Notes: generated from the letters alone by a model not told the origin. A stretch of DNA of 64,000 bases from Streptomyces sp. TN58 (GCF_001941845.1 NZ_CP018870.1:4780001-4844000), one strand, 5' to 3'; counted from the first letter of the stretch, positions 16,670 through 25,211 are shown. Numbers and translations: made by a program.

Positions 16670-17314
16670 ATGAGGGGTGAACCAACTTGCCCGAAGTGCG
16701 GTGGCCGGGTCAGGGCGCCCGGACTCTTCTCCGACTCCTGGCAGTGCGCGGTGCACGGCGCCGTCCACCCCCTGCAGCCCGTCATCCCGCCGAGCGTGGA
16801 GGGCCTGGGCGTGGTCGTGCACCGCGCGCGGGTGCCCGTGTGGATGCCGTGGCCGCTGCCGCTGGGGTGGCTGTTCACCGGAGTGGCGTCCGCCGGTGAC
16901 GACCGCAGCGGGGGCAGGGCGACGGTGGTCGCCTGCTCGGGTCCCGGACCGGTGGGCGGCATGGGCGAGCTGCTGCTGATCGCGGAGGAGCTGGGCGTCG
17001 GGCTGGGCGCGCGGTACGCGGGGATCGACGGTCTCGATCCGGGCCCGTCCATCGACATGGCCGGGCCGCCCCACACCAAGGTGGTCGCGGCGGGCCGGCC
17101 GACACCGCTGTGGAACGTGGCCGGAGCGCCGGACGACCGGGCCGTCTTCGCCGGCGAGGCGCGCGGCCTGTGGCTGTGGGCGATCGTGTGGCCGCAGCAG
17201 TCGGGCCTCCTGCTGTACGACGAGCTGGTCCTGACCGACCTGCGCGAGGGGGGCGCCGAGGTCGAGCTCCTGCCGTGCGGGGCGCTGAGCCCGCGCATCC
17301 TGGGCCCGGCGTAG
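16670..17314 (+). CDS. Zinc-ribbon protein of unknown function
   Basis: 214 residues from ATG 16670; GGAGGA (16652-16657) is somewhat far upstream. The N-terminus carries CPKCGGRVRAPG...CAVHG (Cys7, Cys10, Cys25, His28), a small zinc ribbon. The remainder has hydrophobic patches such as WMPWPLPLGWLFTGVAS and ARGLWLWAIVWPQQSGLLLYDEL but no clear membrane helices. The gene pair SUFU-like / zinc-ribbon followed by PHP is a regular streptomycete arrangement to my knowledge. Function unknown. Confidence 0.75.
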   Translation: MRGEPTCPKCGGRVRAPGLFSDSWQCAVHGAVHPLQPVIPPSVEGLGVVVHRARVPVWMPWPLPLGWLFTGVASAGDDRSGGRATVVACSGPGPVGGMGELLLIAEELGVGLGARYAGIDGLDPGPSIDMAGPPHTKVVAAGRPTPLWNVAGAPDDRAVFAGEARGLWLWAIVWPQQSGLLLYDELVLTDLREGGAEVELLPCGALSPRILGPA

Positions 17315-17399
17315 ACCGCCAACCGGGCGGAAGGGGGCCCTACGCCCGGTTATCCTGGAGTGTCCTCCCGCCCGTACGTACGACCCATGGAGCCCCGCT

Positions 17400-18263
17400 G
17401 TGCGCATCGACCTGCACGCGCACTCCACGGCGTCCGACGGTACGGACACCCCCGCCGAGCTGGTGCGCAACGCCGCCGCTGCCGGGCTGGACGTGGTCGC
17501 GCTGACCGACCACGACACCGTCGGCGGGTACGGCGAGGCCCTTGCGGCGCTTCCCGCCGGACTGACGCTGGTGACCGGTGCGGAGCTGTCCTGCCGGCTC
17601 GACGGGATCGGCGTCCACATGCTCGCCTACCTCTTCGACCCCGAGGAGCCCGAGCTCGCCCGTGAGCGGGAACTCGTCCGGGACGACCGGGTCCCGAGGG
17701 CCCGGACCATGGTCGGCAAGCTCCAGGACCTCGGCGTGGACGTCACCTGGGAGCAGGTGGCGCGGATCGCCGGGGACGGCTCGGTCGGACGGCCCCACAT
17801 CGCCACCGCCCTCGTCGAGCTGGGCGTCGTGCCCACCGTCTCGGACGCCTTCACGCCGGACTGGCTCGCCGACGGCGGCCGGGCGTACGCCGAGAAGCAC
17901 GAACTCGACCCCTTCGACGCCGTACGCCTGGTCAAGGCGGCCGGCGGTGTCACCGTCTTCGCGCACCCCGCCGCCGTCAAGCGCGGCCGGTGCGTGCCGG
18001 AGTCCGCGATAGCCGCGCTGGCGGCGGCGGGCCTGGACGGCATCGAGGTGGACCACATGGACCACGACGCCGACACCCGTGCGCGGCTGCGCGGCCTGGC
18101 GGCGGACCTCGGGCTGCTCACCACCGGTTCCAGCGACTACCACGGCAGCCGCAAGACCTGCCGTCTCGGCGAGCACACGACCGACCCCGAGATCTACGGC
18201 GAGATCACACGCCGTGCGACCGGGGCCTTCCCCGTGCCCGGCGCGGGCGGACGCGAGCGCTGA
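17400..18263 (+). CDS. PHP-domain phosphoesterase (RNase AM/TrpH type)
   Basis: 287 residues from GTG 17400 with GGAG upstream. The metal-binding motifs of the PHP superfamily are all visible: HAHSTASDG (His6, His8, Asp13), ALTDHDT (about 34-40), TGAELSC, HPAAVKRG (about 186-193) and SSDYHG near the C-terminus. Such proteins cleave 3',5'-bisphosphorylated nucleotides or 5'-ends of RNA in E. coli RNase AM; the exact substrate here is inferred. A TATCCT hexamer at 17351 suggests its own promoter with a leader of about 37 bases. Confidence 0.88.
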   Translation: MRIDLHAHSTASDGTDTPAELVRNAAAAGLDVVALTDHDTVGGYGEALAALPAGLTLVTGAELSCRLDGIGVHMLAYLFDPEEPELARERELVRDDRVPRARTMVGKLQDLGVDVTWEQVARIAGDGSVGRPHIATALVELGVVPTVSDAFTPDWLADGGRAYAEKHELDPFDAVRLVKAAGGVTVFAHPAAVKRGRCVPESAIAALAAAGLDGIEVDHMDHDADTRARLRGLAADLGLLTTGSSDYHGSRKTCRLGEHTTDPEIYGEITRRATGAFPVPGAGGRER

Positions 18264-18338
18264 CCGGCCGCGCTGCGGCCCGCTCCACCCCTCCCCACCT
18301 CTTCTTCGCGACACCCCTCTCTCCTGCAAGGCATCACT

Positions 18339-18944
18339 GTGTTCGACTTCGCCGTCTTCGGATCCCTTTTTCTCACCCTTTTTGTGATTATGGACCCGCC
18401 GGGCATCACGCCGATCTTCCTGGCGCTGACCTCCGGCCGTCCCGTCAAGGTGCAGCGCCGCATGGCCTGGCAGGCCGTCTGCGTGGCCTTCGGCGTCATC
18501 GCGGTCTTCGGCGTCTGCGGTCAGCAGATCCTCGACTACCTGCACGTCTCCGTCCCGGCGCTGATGATCGCCGGCGGCCTGCTGCTCCTGCTGATCGCGC
18601 TCGACCTGCTCACCGGCAAGACCGACGAGCCCAAGCAGACCAAGGACGTGAACGTCGCCCTGGTCCCGCTCGGCATGCCGCTGCTGGCCGGACCCGGTGC
18701 GATCGTCTCGGTCATCCTGGCCGTGCAGAAGGCCGACGGGGCGGCCGGCCAGGTATCGGTCTGGGCCGCGATCATCGCCATGCACGCCGTGCTCTGGGTC
18801 ACCATGCGCTACTCGCTGGTGATCATCCGGGTCATCAAGGACGGCGGTGTGGTCCTCGTGACCCGCCTCGCCGGCATGATGCTCTCGGCGATCGCCGTCC
18901 AGCAGATCATCAACGGCGTGCTCCAGGTGGTCCAGGGCGCCTGA
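18339..18944 (+). CDS. MarC-family integral membrane protein
   Basis: 201 residues from GTG 18339 with an AAGG ribosome site. Six membrane helices are visible (for example FGSLFLTLFVIMDPPGITPI and IAGGLLLLLIALDLLTGK), with the family signature PLGMPLLAGPGAIVSVILA in the middle. MarC/UPF0056 proteins were once linked to multiple antibiotic resistance in E. coli, but this has been withdrawn and the function is unknown. Ends at a strong terminator facing the convergent small gene. Confidence 0.9.
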   Translation: MFDFAVFGSLFLTLFVIMDPPGITPIFLALTSGRPVKVQRRMAWQAVCVAFGVIAVFGVCGQQILDYLHVSVPALMIAGGLLLLLIALDLLTGKTDEPKQTKDVNVALVPLGMPLLAGPGAIVSVILAVQKADGAAGQVSVWAAIIAMHAVLWVTMRYSLVIIRVIKDGGVVLVTRLAGMMLSAIAVQQIINGVLQVVQGA

Positions 18945-18980
18945 CCGCCCCCGCCGCCCGCCCGTCTGCACGTACGCGAA

Positions 18981-19009
18981 CGCCCCCGCACCGGTTCGGT
19001 GCGGGGGCG
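18981..19009. terminator. Bidirectional terminator after marC-like gene
   Basis: CGCCCCCGCACCG and CGGTGCGGGGGCG pair perfectly around a GTT loop, between convergent genes. Confidence 0.85.
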
Positions 19010-19032
19010 TGGACGTTTCGCGCGGGGGAGCG

Positions 19033-19185
19033 TCAGGAAGACGCGCTCTCGGCCGGTCGGATCAGGATGCGCTGGCCGATCGACGCGGCCTGCTGCACGA
19101 TCCGGTTGACGGAGGCCGCGTCCACGACGGTGCTGTCCACGGCGGTCCCGTCGACATCGTCCAGGCGCAGAATCTCGAAGCGCAC
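19033..19185 (-). CDS. 50-residue conserved small protein
   Basis: 50 residues from GTG 19185, which follows AAGGGAGAAG; a longer frame to 19248 has no site. The sequence (RFEILRLDDVDGTAVDSTVV then DAASVNRIVQQAASIGQRIL) suggests two strands plus one amphipathic helix. It resembles a family of tiny streptomycete proteins with no assigned role. Upstream (19224-19260) is unusually AT-rich, with a possible TTAGCG-N18-TACACT promoter and a T6 run. Confidence 0.65.
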   Translation of the reverse strand: MRFEILRLDDVDGTAVDSTVVDAASVNRIVQQAASIGQRILIRPAESASS

Positions 19186-19281
19186 GGGGCTTCTCCCTTC
19201 GTCAGTGTTCTCCTTGCACTGTGTCAACGAAGTGTAAGCCGCAATCATTCCCTACGCTAAGGAAATTTTTTCACTGGCTAA

Positions 19282-20139
19282 CTACACCGGGGTGGTGGAG
19301 TCCCAGAACGAGGCCAGCGCGGCAGCCGTGGTCGCCGGGTCCTCGGCGTTCGGAGAGTGCTCGGTCCCCGGTACGACCACCCGCCGCGCGCCCAGCCGCT
19401 CGGCCATCGCGTCCAGCAGCGGCACCGGCCACGCGTAGTCCACGGACCCCGACAGCACCAGCTTCGGCAGGGCGATCCGGCTGAGCTCGTCCACCCGGTC
19501 GGGCTCGCAGATCAACGCCCGGCCCGTGACGATCAACTGCTCGGGCACCGTGGCCAGCCACCGCTCGCGCAGGAAGTCCGTCAGCTCGGGGGAGTCCCGG
19601 GCCGCGTCCTCGGGATCGTGCGCCCGCATCGCCGCCCAGATGCCCGGCATGTCGTCGCCCATCGCCTCCAGCGCGGCGACCAGCAGCTTCGTCCTCGCCT
19701 GCTGCTCCTCGGCGATGGCCGCCGGACCGCTGCTCAGCAGCGTCAGCGAGGCGAAGGGCGCCGGGTCGCGCAGTACGGCGGCCCGCGAGATCAGCCCGCC
19801 GAGCGAGTGGCCGACCAGGTGCACGGGACCCGCGCCCAGGGCCCGTACCTGCGCGAGGAGGTCGCGCGCCAGCTCCTCCAGGCCGTACGGCGACTCCTCG
19901 CGCGGACCGGGCGTCTCGTACTGGCCGCGCCCGTCGACGGCGACCACCCGGTAGCCGGCGGCGGCCAACGGCTCCAGCAGGGCGATGAAGTCCTCCTTGC
20001 TGCCCGTGAAGCCCGGGACCAGCAGGGCCGTACCCCGGACCGGCTCGCCGGCCTCGTGCACGGCGAAGGCACCGCGGTCGGTGGAGAGGCGGTACGCACG
20101 GGCGGCGGACGGCAGCGTAAGGCGCGGGGGCTTGCTCAT
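19282..20139 (-). CDS. Alpha/beta hydrolase
   Basis: 285 residues. Alpha/beta hydrolase fold with oxyanion HG equivalent PGFTGS (about 42-47), nucleophile elbow GHSLGG (about 109-114, Ser111), acid in GSVDYAWPVP and base in PGTEHSPNAEDP. A cap insertion rich in acidic residues lies between 140 and 215. Substrate cannot be told from sequence. TAACCT lies six bases before the ATG, so the message is probably leaderless. Not part of a clear operon: a terminator follows the upstream helicase gene. Confidence 0.85.
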   Translation of the reverse strand: MSKPPRLTLPSAARAYRLSTDRGAFAVHEAGEPVRGTALLVPGFTGSKEDFIALLEPLAAAGYRVVAVDGRGQYETPGPREESPYGLEELARDLLAQVRALGAGPVHLVGHSLGGLISRAAVLRDPAPFASLTLLSSGPAAIAEEQQARTKLLVAALEAMGDDMPGIWAAMRAHDPEDAARDSPELTDFLRERWLATVPEQLIVTGRALICEPDRVDELSRIALPKLVLSGSVDYAWPVPLLDAMAERLGARRVVVPGTEHSPNAEDPATTAAALASFWDSTTPV

Positions 20140-20145
20140 GGCCCG

Positions 20146-20151
20146 AGGTTA
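20146..20151 (-). promoter_or_regulatory. Leaderless -10 for the hydrolase
   Basis: TAACCT on the minus strand, six bases before ATG 20139. Confidence 0.55.
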
Positions 20152-20187
20152 CCGGCCCGTAGCCCACGGCGCCGCCCGGGTACGCGG

Positions 20188-20222
20188 ACGGCCCCGGCCT
20201 CCTCCGAAGGGGGCCGGGGCCG
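20188..20222. terminator. Terminator after the DEAD-box helicase gene
   Basis: ACGGCCCCGGCC with GGCCGGGGCCGT, 12-bp perfect stem. Confidence 0.8.
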
Positions 20223-20241
20223 TCGGTGCTGTGCTGTGCTC

Positions 20242-22365
20242 CTACGCCTCCGGAGCGGCCGCGGCCTTGCGGGTGCGGGTCCGCTTCGGCTTGGCCGGGG
20301 CCTCCTCGGCCACGGCGGCGGCCTCCACGGCCGGAGCGGCGGCTGCGGCCTTGCGGGTGCGGGTCCGCTTCGGCTTGGCCGGGGCGTCCTCCGCTGCCGC
20401 GACGGTCTCGGCGGCCTCCACGACCGGAGCGGCCGCGGCCTTGCGGGTGCGGGTCCGCTTCGGCTTCGCCGGAGCCTCCTCGACAACGGCCACGGCAGCG
20501 GTCTCGGCCGCCGCGGCCTCGGCGACCGGGGTCACCGGAGCGGCCGTCGCCTTGCGGGTGCGCCGCGCCCTGACGGGCTCGACGGGCGGAGCCATCTGGA
20601 AGTCCGGCTCGGGGGCCGACGCCACGACCCGGCGCGGACGGCGCGCCCGCACGGGAGCCGGCTCGACGAGCGGAGCCATCTGGAAGTCCGGCTCCGGGGC
20701 GCTCTCCACGGCCTTGCGGACGCGGGCACGCCGCGGCTTGACCGGGGCCTCCTCGGCGACCGGGGCCACCGGAGCGGCCGCGGGAGCCGCGGCCACGACG
20801 GCCTCGACCACCGGAGCCTCGGCGACCGCCGGCGGGGCGGACTGCACCGGCACCGCACCCACACGGGTCCGGCGGCGGCGCGGCCTGCGCGGCTCGTCAC
20901 CCGCGGCCGGCGCCTGCGGGGCCTCGGCCACCGGGGAGGCGGCCGAAGAGACCGCCTGCTCGGCGCCGACCTCGGACCCGCCCCGCGTACGGCGGCGCTG
21001 CCGCGGCGTACGCGTACGGGCCGGACGCTCCTCGGTCACCGTCGAAGCCTGCGCGGAGCGGCCGCCACGGCCACCGCGGCCGCCGGTCTCGCCCAGGTCT
21101 TCGAGCTCCTCGGCCTTCAGGCCGGCCCGCGTGCGCTCGGCGCGCGGCAGGATGCCCTTGGTGCCGGCCGGGATGTTCAGCTCCTCGAACAGGTGCGGCG
21201 ACGTGGAGTACGTCTCGACCGGGTCGTGGAAGTCCAGCTCCAGCGCCTTGTTGATCAGCTGCCAGCGCGGGATGTCGTCCCAGTCGACCAGGGTGACGGC
21301 GGTGCCCTTGTTGCCCGCGCGGCCGGTACGGCCCACACGGTGCAGGAAGGTCTTCTCGTCCTCGGGCGTCTGGTAGTTGATGACGTGGGTCACACCCTCG
21401 ACGTCGATGCCGCGCGCGGCGACGTCGGTGCACACCAGCACGTCGACCTTGCCGTTGCGGAACGCGCGCAGGGCCTGCTCACGGGCGCCCTGGCCCAGGT
21501 CGCCGTGGACGGCGCCGGACGCGAAGCCGCGCCGCTCCAGCTGCTCGGCGATGTCGGCCGCCGTGCGCTTGGTACGGCAGAAGATCATGGCGAGCCCGCG
21601 GCCCTCGGCCTGCAGGATGCGGGAGACCAGCTCCGGCTTGTCCATGTTGTGCGCACGGAAGACGTGCTGCGTGATGTTGGCGACGGTCGCGCCCTCGCCG
21701 TCCTCGGAGACGGCGCGGATGTGCGTCGGCTGCGTCATGTACCGGCGGGCCAGGCCGATGACCGCGCCCGGCATGGTCGCCGAGAACAGCATCGTCTGAC
21801 GCTTGGCGGGCAGGTAGGCCATGATCTTCTCGACGTCGGGCAGGAAGCCCAGGTCGAGCATCTCGTCGGCCTCGTCCAGGACGAGCGCGCGGACGCGCGA
21901 CAGGTCGAGCTTGCGCTGGCCGGCCAGGTCCAGCAGACGGCCGGGCGTGCCGACGATCACGTCGACGCCCTTGTTCAGGGCCTCGACCTGCGGCTCGTAG
22001 GCGCGGCCGCCGTATATGGCCAGGACGCGGACGTTGCGGACCTTGCCGGCGGTGAGCAGGTCGTTGGTCACCTGGGTGCACAGCTCGCGGGTCGGAACCA
22101 CCACGAGGGCCTGCGGGGCGTCGGTCAGCTGGTCGGGCGTGGCCCGGCCGGCCTCGACGTCCGCGGGGACGACGACCCGCTCCAGCAGGGGAAGGCCGAA
22201 ACCGAGCGTCTTGCCGGTTCCGGTCTTGGCCTGGCCGATGACGTCCGTGCCGGAAAGGGCGACGGGGAGGGTCATCTCCTGGATCGGGAAGGGGGACACG
22301 ATGCCGACGGCCTCAAGGGCTTCGGCCGTCTCGGGAAAGATCCCGAGGTCTCGGAACGTAGTCAG
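20242..22365 (-). CDS. rhlE: DEAD-box RNA helicase with repetitive basic tail; CTG start likely
   Basis: 707 residues if begun at CTG 22365. The first ATG/GTG/TTG in frame is GTG 22299, but that would remove the upstream half of the Q motif. The 22 codons between give TTFRDLGIFPETAEALEAVG, supplying the conserved Phe 17 residues before PFPIQ, and GAGG lies 8 bases before the CTG. Helicase core: AKTGTGKT, PTRELC, VLDEADEM, SAT, HRVGRTGRAG. From about residue 420 the tail is disordered and carries about five copies of a unit containing AKPKRTRTRKAAAAP, likely to bind RNA or ribosomes. Mycobacterial RhlE (Rv3211) occupies the same place beside the ferritin-like gene. Confidence 0.9.
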   Translation of the reverse strand: MTTFRDLGIFPETAEALEAVGIVSPFPIQEMTLPVALSGTDVIGQAKTGTGKTLGFGLPLLERVVVPADVEAGRATPDQLTDAPQALVVVPTRELCTQVTNDLLTAGKVRNVRVLAIYGGRAYEPQVEALNKGVDVIVGTPGRLLDLAGQRKLDLSRVRALVLDEADEMLDLGFLPDVEKIMAYLPAKRQTMLFSATMPGAVIGLARRYMTQPTHIRAVSEDGEGATVANITQHVFRAHNMDKPELVSRILQAEGRGLAMIFCRTKRTAADIAEQLERRGFASGAVHGDLGQGAREQALRAFRNGKVDVLVCTDVAARGIDVEGVTHVINYQTPEDEKTFLHRVGRTGRAGNKGTAVTLVDWDDIPRWQLINKALELDFHDPVETYSTSPHLFEELNIPAGTKGILPRAERTRAGLKAEELEDLGETGGRGGRGGRSAQASTVTEERPARTRTPRQRRRTRGGSEVGAEQAVSSAASPVAEAPQAPAAGDEPRRPRRRRTRVGAVPVQSAPPAVAEAPVVEAVVAAAPAAAPVAPVAEEAPVKPRRARVRKAVESAPEPDFQMAPLVEPAPVRARRPRRVVASAPEPDFQMAPPVEPVRARRTRKATAAPVTPVAEAAAAETAAVAVVEEAPAKPKRTRTRKAAAAPVVEAAETVAAAEDAPAKPKRTRTRKAAAAAPAVEAAAVAEEAPAKPKRTRTRKAAAAPEA

Positions 22366-22733
22366 GGTGCTGCCTCTTCTGTGAGACGCGGCGCGAGGCG
22401 GCGAGGGGGGTCCTACCGTGCTGTGCTTGCAGTACTGCCACGTACGAAGCTGCGCGGGACCACTGGCCTTCGCTCAAGCGCATCTGCCGCTGAGGGGGCC
22501 CCTCGTGGGAGGCGGTACGCATGGACGTACGCACCACACCGAGGGCGGTCGGTTGGAGCCGATCGGGCCACCGACCGGGCATCCTCATTCGGATGGCCCG
22601 CCGAGTATTCGGCAGGCGCATTACCACTGTACCCCGGAATCGCGCAGGTGTGTCGGGTGAATTCACCGGGGAGGTGGGTTTAGGTGGACAGGCTATGAGC
22701 AGACGTGGTGACTTGAGACGCCATTCGGCGGGC
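22366..22733. other. Divergent intergenic region, possible long helicase leader
   Basis: Nearly 370 bases without a convincing gene. On the minus strand TACAGT (22627-22632) with CCGACA 19 bases upstream could start a helicase message with a leader of about 250 bases. A small GCCGA-GTAT-TCGGC hairpin is near 22600. Longer frames crossing this region have no ribosome sites. Confidence 0.35.
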
Positions 22734-22739
22734 TATTGT
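22734..22739 (+). promoter_or_regulatory. Leaderless -10 for the ferritin-like gene
   Basis: TATTGT, seven bases before ATG 22747; TTGAGA at 22713-22718 may serve as -35. Confidence 0.5.
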
Positions 22740-22746
22740 GCGGAGC

Positions 22747-23505
22747 ATGCCGACCGTAGAAAACGCCTCGCCCGCCGACGACAGCACCCCCGCCGAAGCC
22801 ACGGGGATCGCCTCGCAGGACTGGGCGACCGCATCTGCCTCGCCGCAGTACCGGGCCGCCGTCGTCGACCTGCTCGGCGCGCTCGCGTACGGAGAGCTCG
22901 CGGCCTTCGAGCGCCTCGCGGAGGACGCGAAGCTCGCGCCCACCCTGGACGACAAGGCCGAGCTCGCCGCGATGGCCTCCGCCGAGTTCCACCACTTCGA
23001 GCAGCTCCGGGACCGCCTCGCCAAGATCGAGGTCGAGCCCACCGCCGCCATGCAGCCCTTCGCCCAGGGAGTCGACGACTTCCACCGCCAGACCGCCCCG
23101 TCGGACTGGCTGGAGGGCCTGGTCAAGGCGTACGTCGGCGACTCCATCGCCAGTGACTTCTACCGCGAGGTCGCTTCCCACCTGGACACCGACACCCGTG
23201 CCCTCGTGCTCGGTGTCCTCGACGACACCGGCCACGGCAACTTCGCCGTCGAGAAGGTGCGCGCCGCGATCGAGGCCGACCCGCGCTGCGGCGGCCGGCT
23301 CGCGCTGTGGGCCCGCCGCCTGATGGGCGAGGCCCTCTCGCAGGCCCAGCGCGTGGTCGCCGAGCGCGACGCGCTCTCGACCATGCTGGTCGGCGGCGTC
23401 GACGGGATGGCGGCGGGCTTCGACCTCGCGGCCGTCGGCGAGATGTTCACCCGGATCACCAAGGCGCACACCAAGCGGATGGCGGCCCTCGGCCTCGCCG
23501 CCTGA
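22747..23505 (+). CDS. Ferritin-like / MiaE-like domain protein
   Basis: 252 residues from ATG 22747 (a GTG three codons earlier is less likely). All-helical: acidic N-terminus, then helices with carboxylate/His motifs ELAAFERLAEDAK, AEFHHFEQLRDRL, and VLDDTGHGNFAVEKV, spaced as in ferritin-like four-helix bundles that hold a di-iron site. Related to Rv3210c, which lies beside rhlE in M. tuberculosis as here. A hydroxylase on tRNA (MiaE-like) has been suggested for the fold but not shown. Confidence 0.83.
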   Translation: MPTVENASPADDSTPAEATGIASQDWATASASPQYRAAVVDLLGALAYGELAAFERLAEDAKLAPTLDDKAELAAMASAEFHHFEQLRDRLAKIEVEPTAAMQPFAQGVDDFHRQTAPSDWLEGLVKAYVGDSIASDFYREVASHLDTDTRALVLGVLDDTGHGNFAVEKVRAAIEADPRCGGRLALWARRLMGEALSQAQRVVAERDALSTMLVGGVDGMAAGFDLAAVGEMFTRITKAHTKRMAALGLAA

Positions 23506-23524
23506 TCTGACGGTCCGTACGACG

Positions 23525-23559
23525 ATCGGCCCCGGCGCGCCGTGTGCGCGCCGGGGCCG
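23525..23559. terminator. Terminator after the ferritin-like gene
   Basis: TCGGCCCCGGCGCGC and GCGCGCCGGGGCCGA, a 15-bp perfect stem with a CGTGT loop, between convergent genes. Confidence 0.85.
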
Positions 23560-23630
23560 ACGTACGTCATCCGGGAAGTCGGCCGCACGGCCCGGTTCAG
23601 GGGCCCGGCCTCACGACCCGGCGTCAGGGG

Positions 23631-23933
23631 TCACCCCCGCGACGGAAGCGAAAACGGAGTCCTGTGGGGACGCCTGCGGGGCCCGCGGGCCGGACGGAGC
23701 AGCAGGGACAGCACCACGGCCGACACCAGCACCGCACCGACGAAGGTCGCCATCAGGGTGTAGTGCCCCGGGCCCAGCGCGAAGTGGGTGAGATAGGCGC
23801 CGAACAGCGCCCCCAGCACCCCGCTGGCCAGCACCGTCCGCCGGGAGGGAAGCCGGGGCGCGAGCACTCGGACGGCTGCGGCGGACAGGCCGAGGCCCAA
23901 CAGCGCGGAGCCGAGCACTTCCAACAGCACCAT
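23631..23933 (-). CDS. Small three-helix membrane protein
   Basis: 100 residues from ATG 23933, preceded by GGGAGA; the longer frame to 23969 runs into the terminator of the upstream gene. Three membrane helices (LEVLGSALLGLGLSAAAVRV, VLASGVLGALFGAYLTHFAL, LMATFVGAVLVSAVVLSLLL) and a basic cytoplasmic tail RPARGPRRRPHRTPF. No family recognised with confidence; the pattern resembles GlsB/YeaQ-like integral membrane stress proteins. Sits downstream of the DUF3107 gene but after a terminator. Confidence 0.65.
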   Translation of the reverse strand: MVLLEVLGSALLGLGLSAAAVRVLAPRLPSRRTVLASGVLGALFGAYLTHFALGPGHYTLMATFVGAVLVSAVVLSLLLRPARGPRRRPHRTPFSLPSRG

Positions 23934-23997
23934 GAGGTCTCTCCCATACGTCAGGGCAAACCGGGTCACTGCGGTCCTACCCGAAGCGGAAGAAAGG

Positions 23998-24033
23998 GAA
24001 ACGACCCGGCGGAATCAACCACCGGGCCGTTTC
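23998..24033. terminator. Terminator after the DUF3107 gene
   Basis: GAAACGACCCGG with CCGGGCCGTTTC, one mismatch in the stem. Confidence 0.7.
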
Positions 24034-24055
24034 GGACAGTTCCCCAGAGAGCTTC

Positions 24056-24283
24056 TCAGAGCGCTCCGAAACCGACCTTGCGTGCGGTCGGCTCGCCCAG
24101 GTCGACGTACGACAGGCGGTCGGACGGCACCAGGACCTTGCGGCCCTTGCTGTCGGTGAGGCTCAGCAGCGGCTCGTTGCCGGACAGCGCGGCGCTGACG
24201 ATGCTCTCCAGCTCCTCGGCGCTCAGGTCGCTCTCCAGCACGATCTCCCGGGGTGCGTGCTGCACGCCGATCTTGACCTCCAC
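24056..24283 (-). CDS. DUF3107 protein (TB9.4 family)
   Basis: 75 residues from GTG 24283 with GGAGGG upstream. Complete DUF3107: beta strand EVKIGVQHAPREIVLESD, helix SAEELESIVSAALSG, then GRKVLVPSDRLSYVDLGE. M. tuberculosis TB9.4 (Rv3208A) is the ortholog, known as a T-cell antigen with no assigned function, and lies beside the same TetR gene. Confidence 0.9.
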   Translation of the reverse strand: MEVKIGVQHAPREIVLESDLSAEELESIVSAALSGNEPLLSLTDSKGRKVLVPSDRLSYVDLGEPTARKVGFGAL

Positions 24284-24423
24284 GGCTTTGTCCCTCCGAC
24301 GATCCGGTTCGCGCGATCAGCCGCGCCGTACGCGGTCCACATTAGCCCGGAGAGGGGATGCGGACCGCGCAGAGCGGACACGCTGGCAGCGAACACCGTG
24401 AGGGCCGCGCGGGCGGCCGCCGG

Positions 24424-25062
24424 TCAGGATTCCGCGCCGTGCAGCGGGAAACCGGCGATGCCGCGCCAGGCGAGCGAGGTCAGCAGGCCGACCGCCGTGT
24501 CACGGGCGACCGGGCTCTCGCTGGAGAGCCAGTAGCGGGCCACGACCTGGGAGACCCCGCCCAGGCCCACGGCCAGCAGCATCGACTCGTCCTTGGACAG
24601 GCCGGTGTCCTCGGCGATGACGTCGGAGATGGCCTCCGCGCACTGGAGCGAGACGCGGTCCACCCGCTCGCGCACCGCGGGCTCGTTCGTCAGGTCGGAC
24701 TCGAAGACCAGCCGGAAGGCGCCGCCCTCGTCCTCCACGTACGCGAAGTAGGCGTCCATCGTGGCGGCCACGCGCAGCTTGTTGTCCGTCGTCGACGCCA
24801 GCGCGGTGCGCACGGCCAGCAGCAGCGCCTCGCAGTGCTGGTCCAGCAGGGCCAGGTACAGGTCGAGCTTGCCGGGGAAGTGCTGGTAGAGCACCGGCTT
24901 GCTCACGCCGGCGCGCTCGGCGATGTCGTCCATCGCGGCCGCGTGGTAACCCTGGGCGACGAAGACCTCCTGGGCCGCGCCCAGCAGCTGGTTGCGCCGG
25001 GCTCGGCGCGGCAGTCGCGTGCCCCGCGGACGCGCTGCCTCGGTCTGCTCGATGGCTGTCAC
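24424..25062 (-). CDS. TetR-family transcriptional regulator
   Basis: 212 residues from GTG 25062 (GGGAGG four bases before; a GTG at 25074 lacks a site). N-terminal helix-turn-helix at about 20-65 (RNQLLGAAQEVFVAQGYHAA, then MDDIAERAGVSKPVLYQHFP), all-helical ligand domain behind it. The ortholog is Rv3208 of M. tuberculosis, located in the same order. Regulates unknown targets; a self-operator was not obvious in the 150 bases upstream. Confidence 0.9.
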   Translation of the reverse strand: MTAIEQTEAARPRGTRLPRRARRNQLLGAAQEVFVAQGYHAAAMDDIAERAGVSKPVLYQHFPGKLDLYLALLDQHCEALLLAVRTALASTTDNKLRVAATMDAYFAYVEDEGGAFRLVFESDLTNEPAVRERVDRVSLQCAEAISDVIAEDTGLSKDESMLLAVGLGGVSQVVARYWLSSESPVARDTAVGLLTSLAWRGIAGFPLHGAES

Positions 25063-25211
25063 GCCGCCTCCCACTTTCTCGTCAGAACACAGGCGCCTTG
25101 CGCCGCGCCGCCATCGTACTTTTCGGTAACCGAATCTGGGGGGTCGAAGCCGAGTTTTCTCGCGGTACGGACGGCCCGGAGGCGCTGGTCAGGGGTCGGT
25201 CGACGATCCGG

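Noticed and set aside
19224..19272. TTCCCTA-CGC-TAAGGAA followed by T6 as a rho-independent terminator on the plus strand
   Set aside because: Weak AT stem with no plus-strand transcript expected there; it lies in the promoter region of the small minus-strand gene.
22637..22664. GGAAT-N18 site as a third SigR promoter near the ferritin-like gene
   Set aside because: The -10 GTT is absent (GAA at that spacing).
19357..22683. 1108-codon plus-strand open frame opposite the hydrolase and helicase
   Set aside because: Antisense shadow; the minus strand encodes GHSLGG and DEAD motifs.
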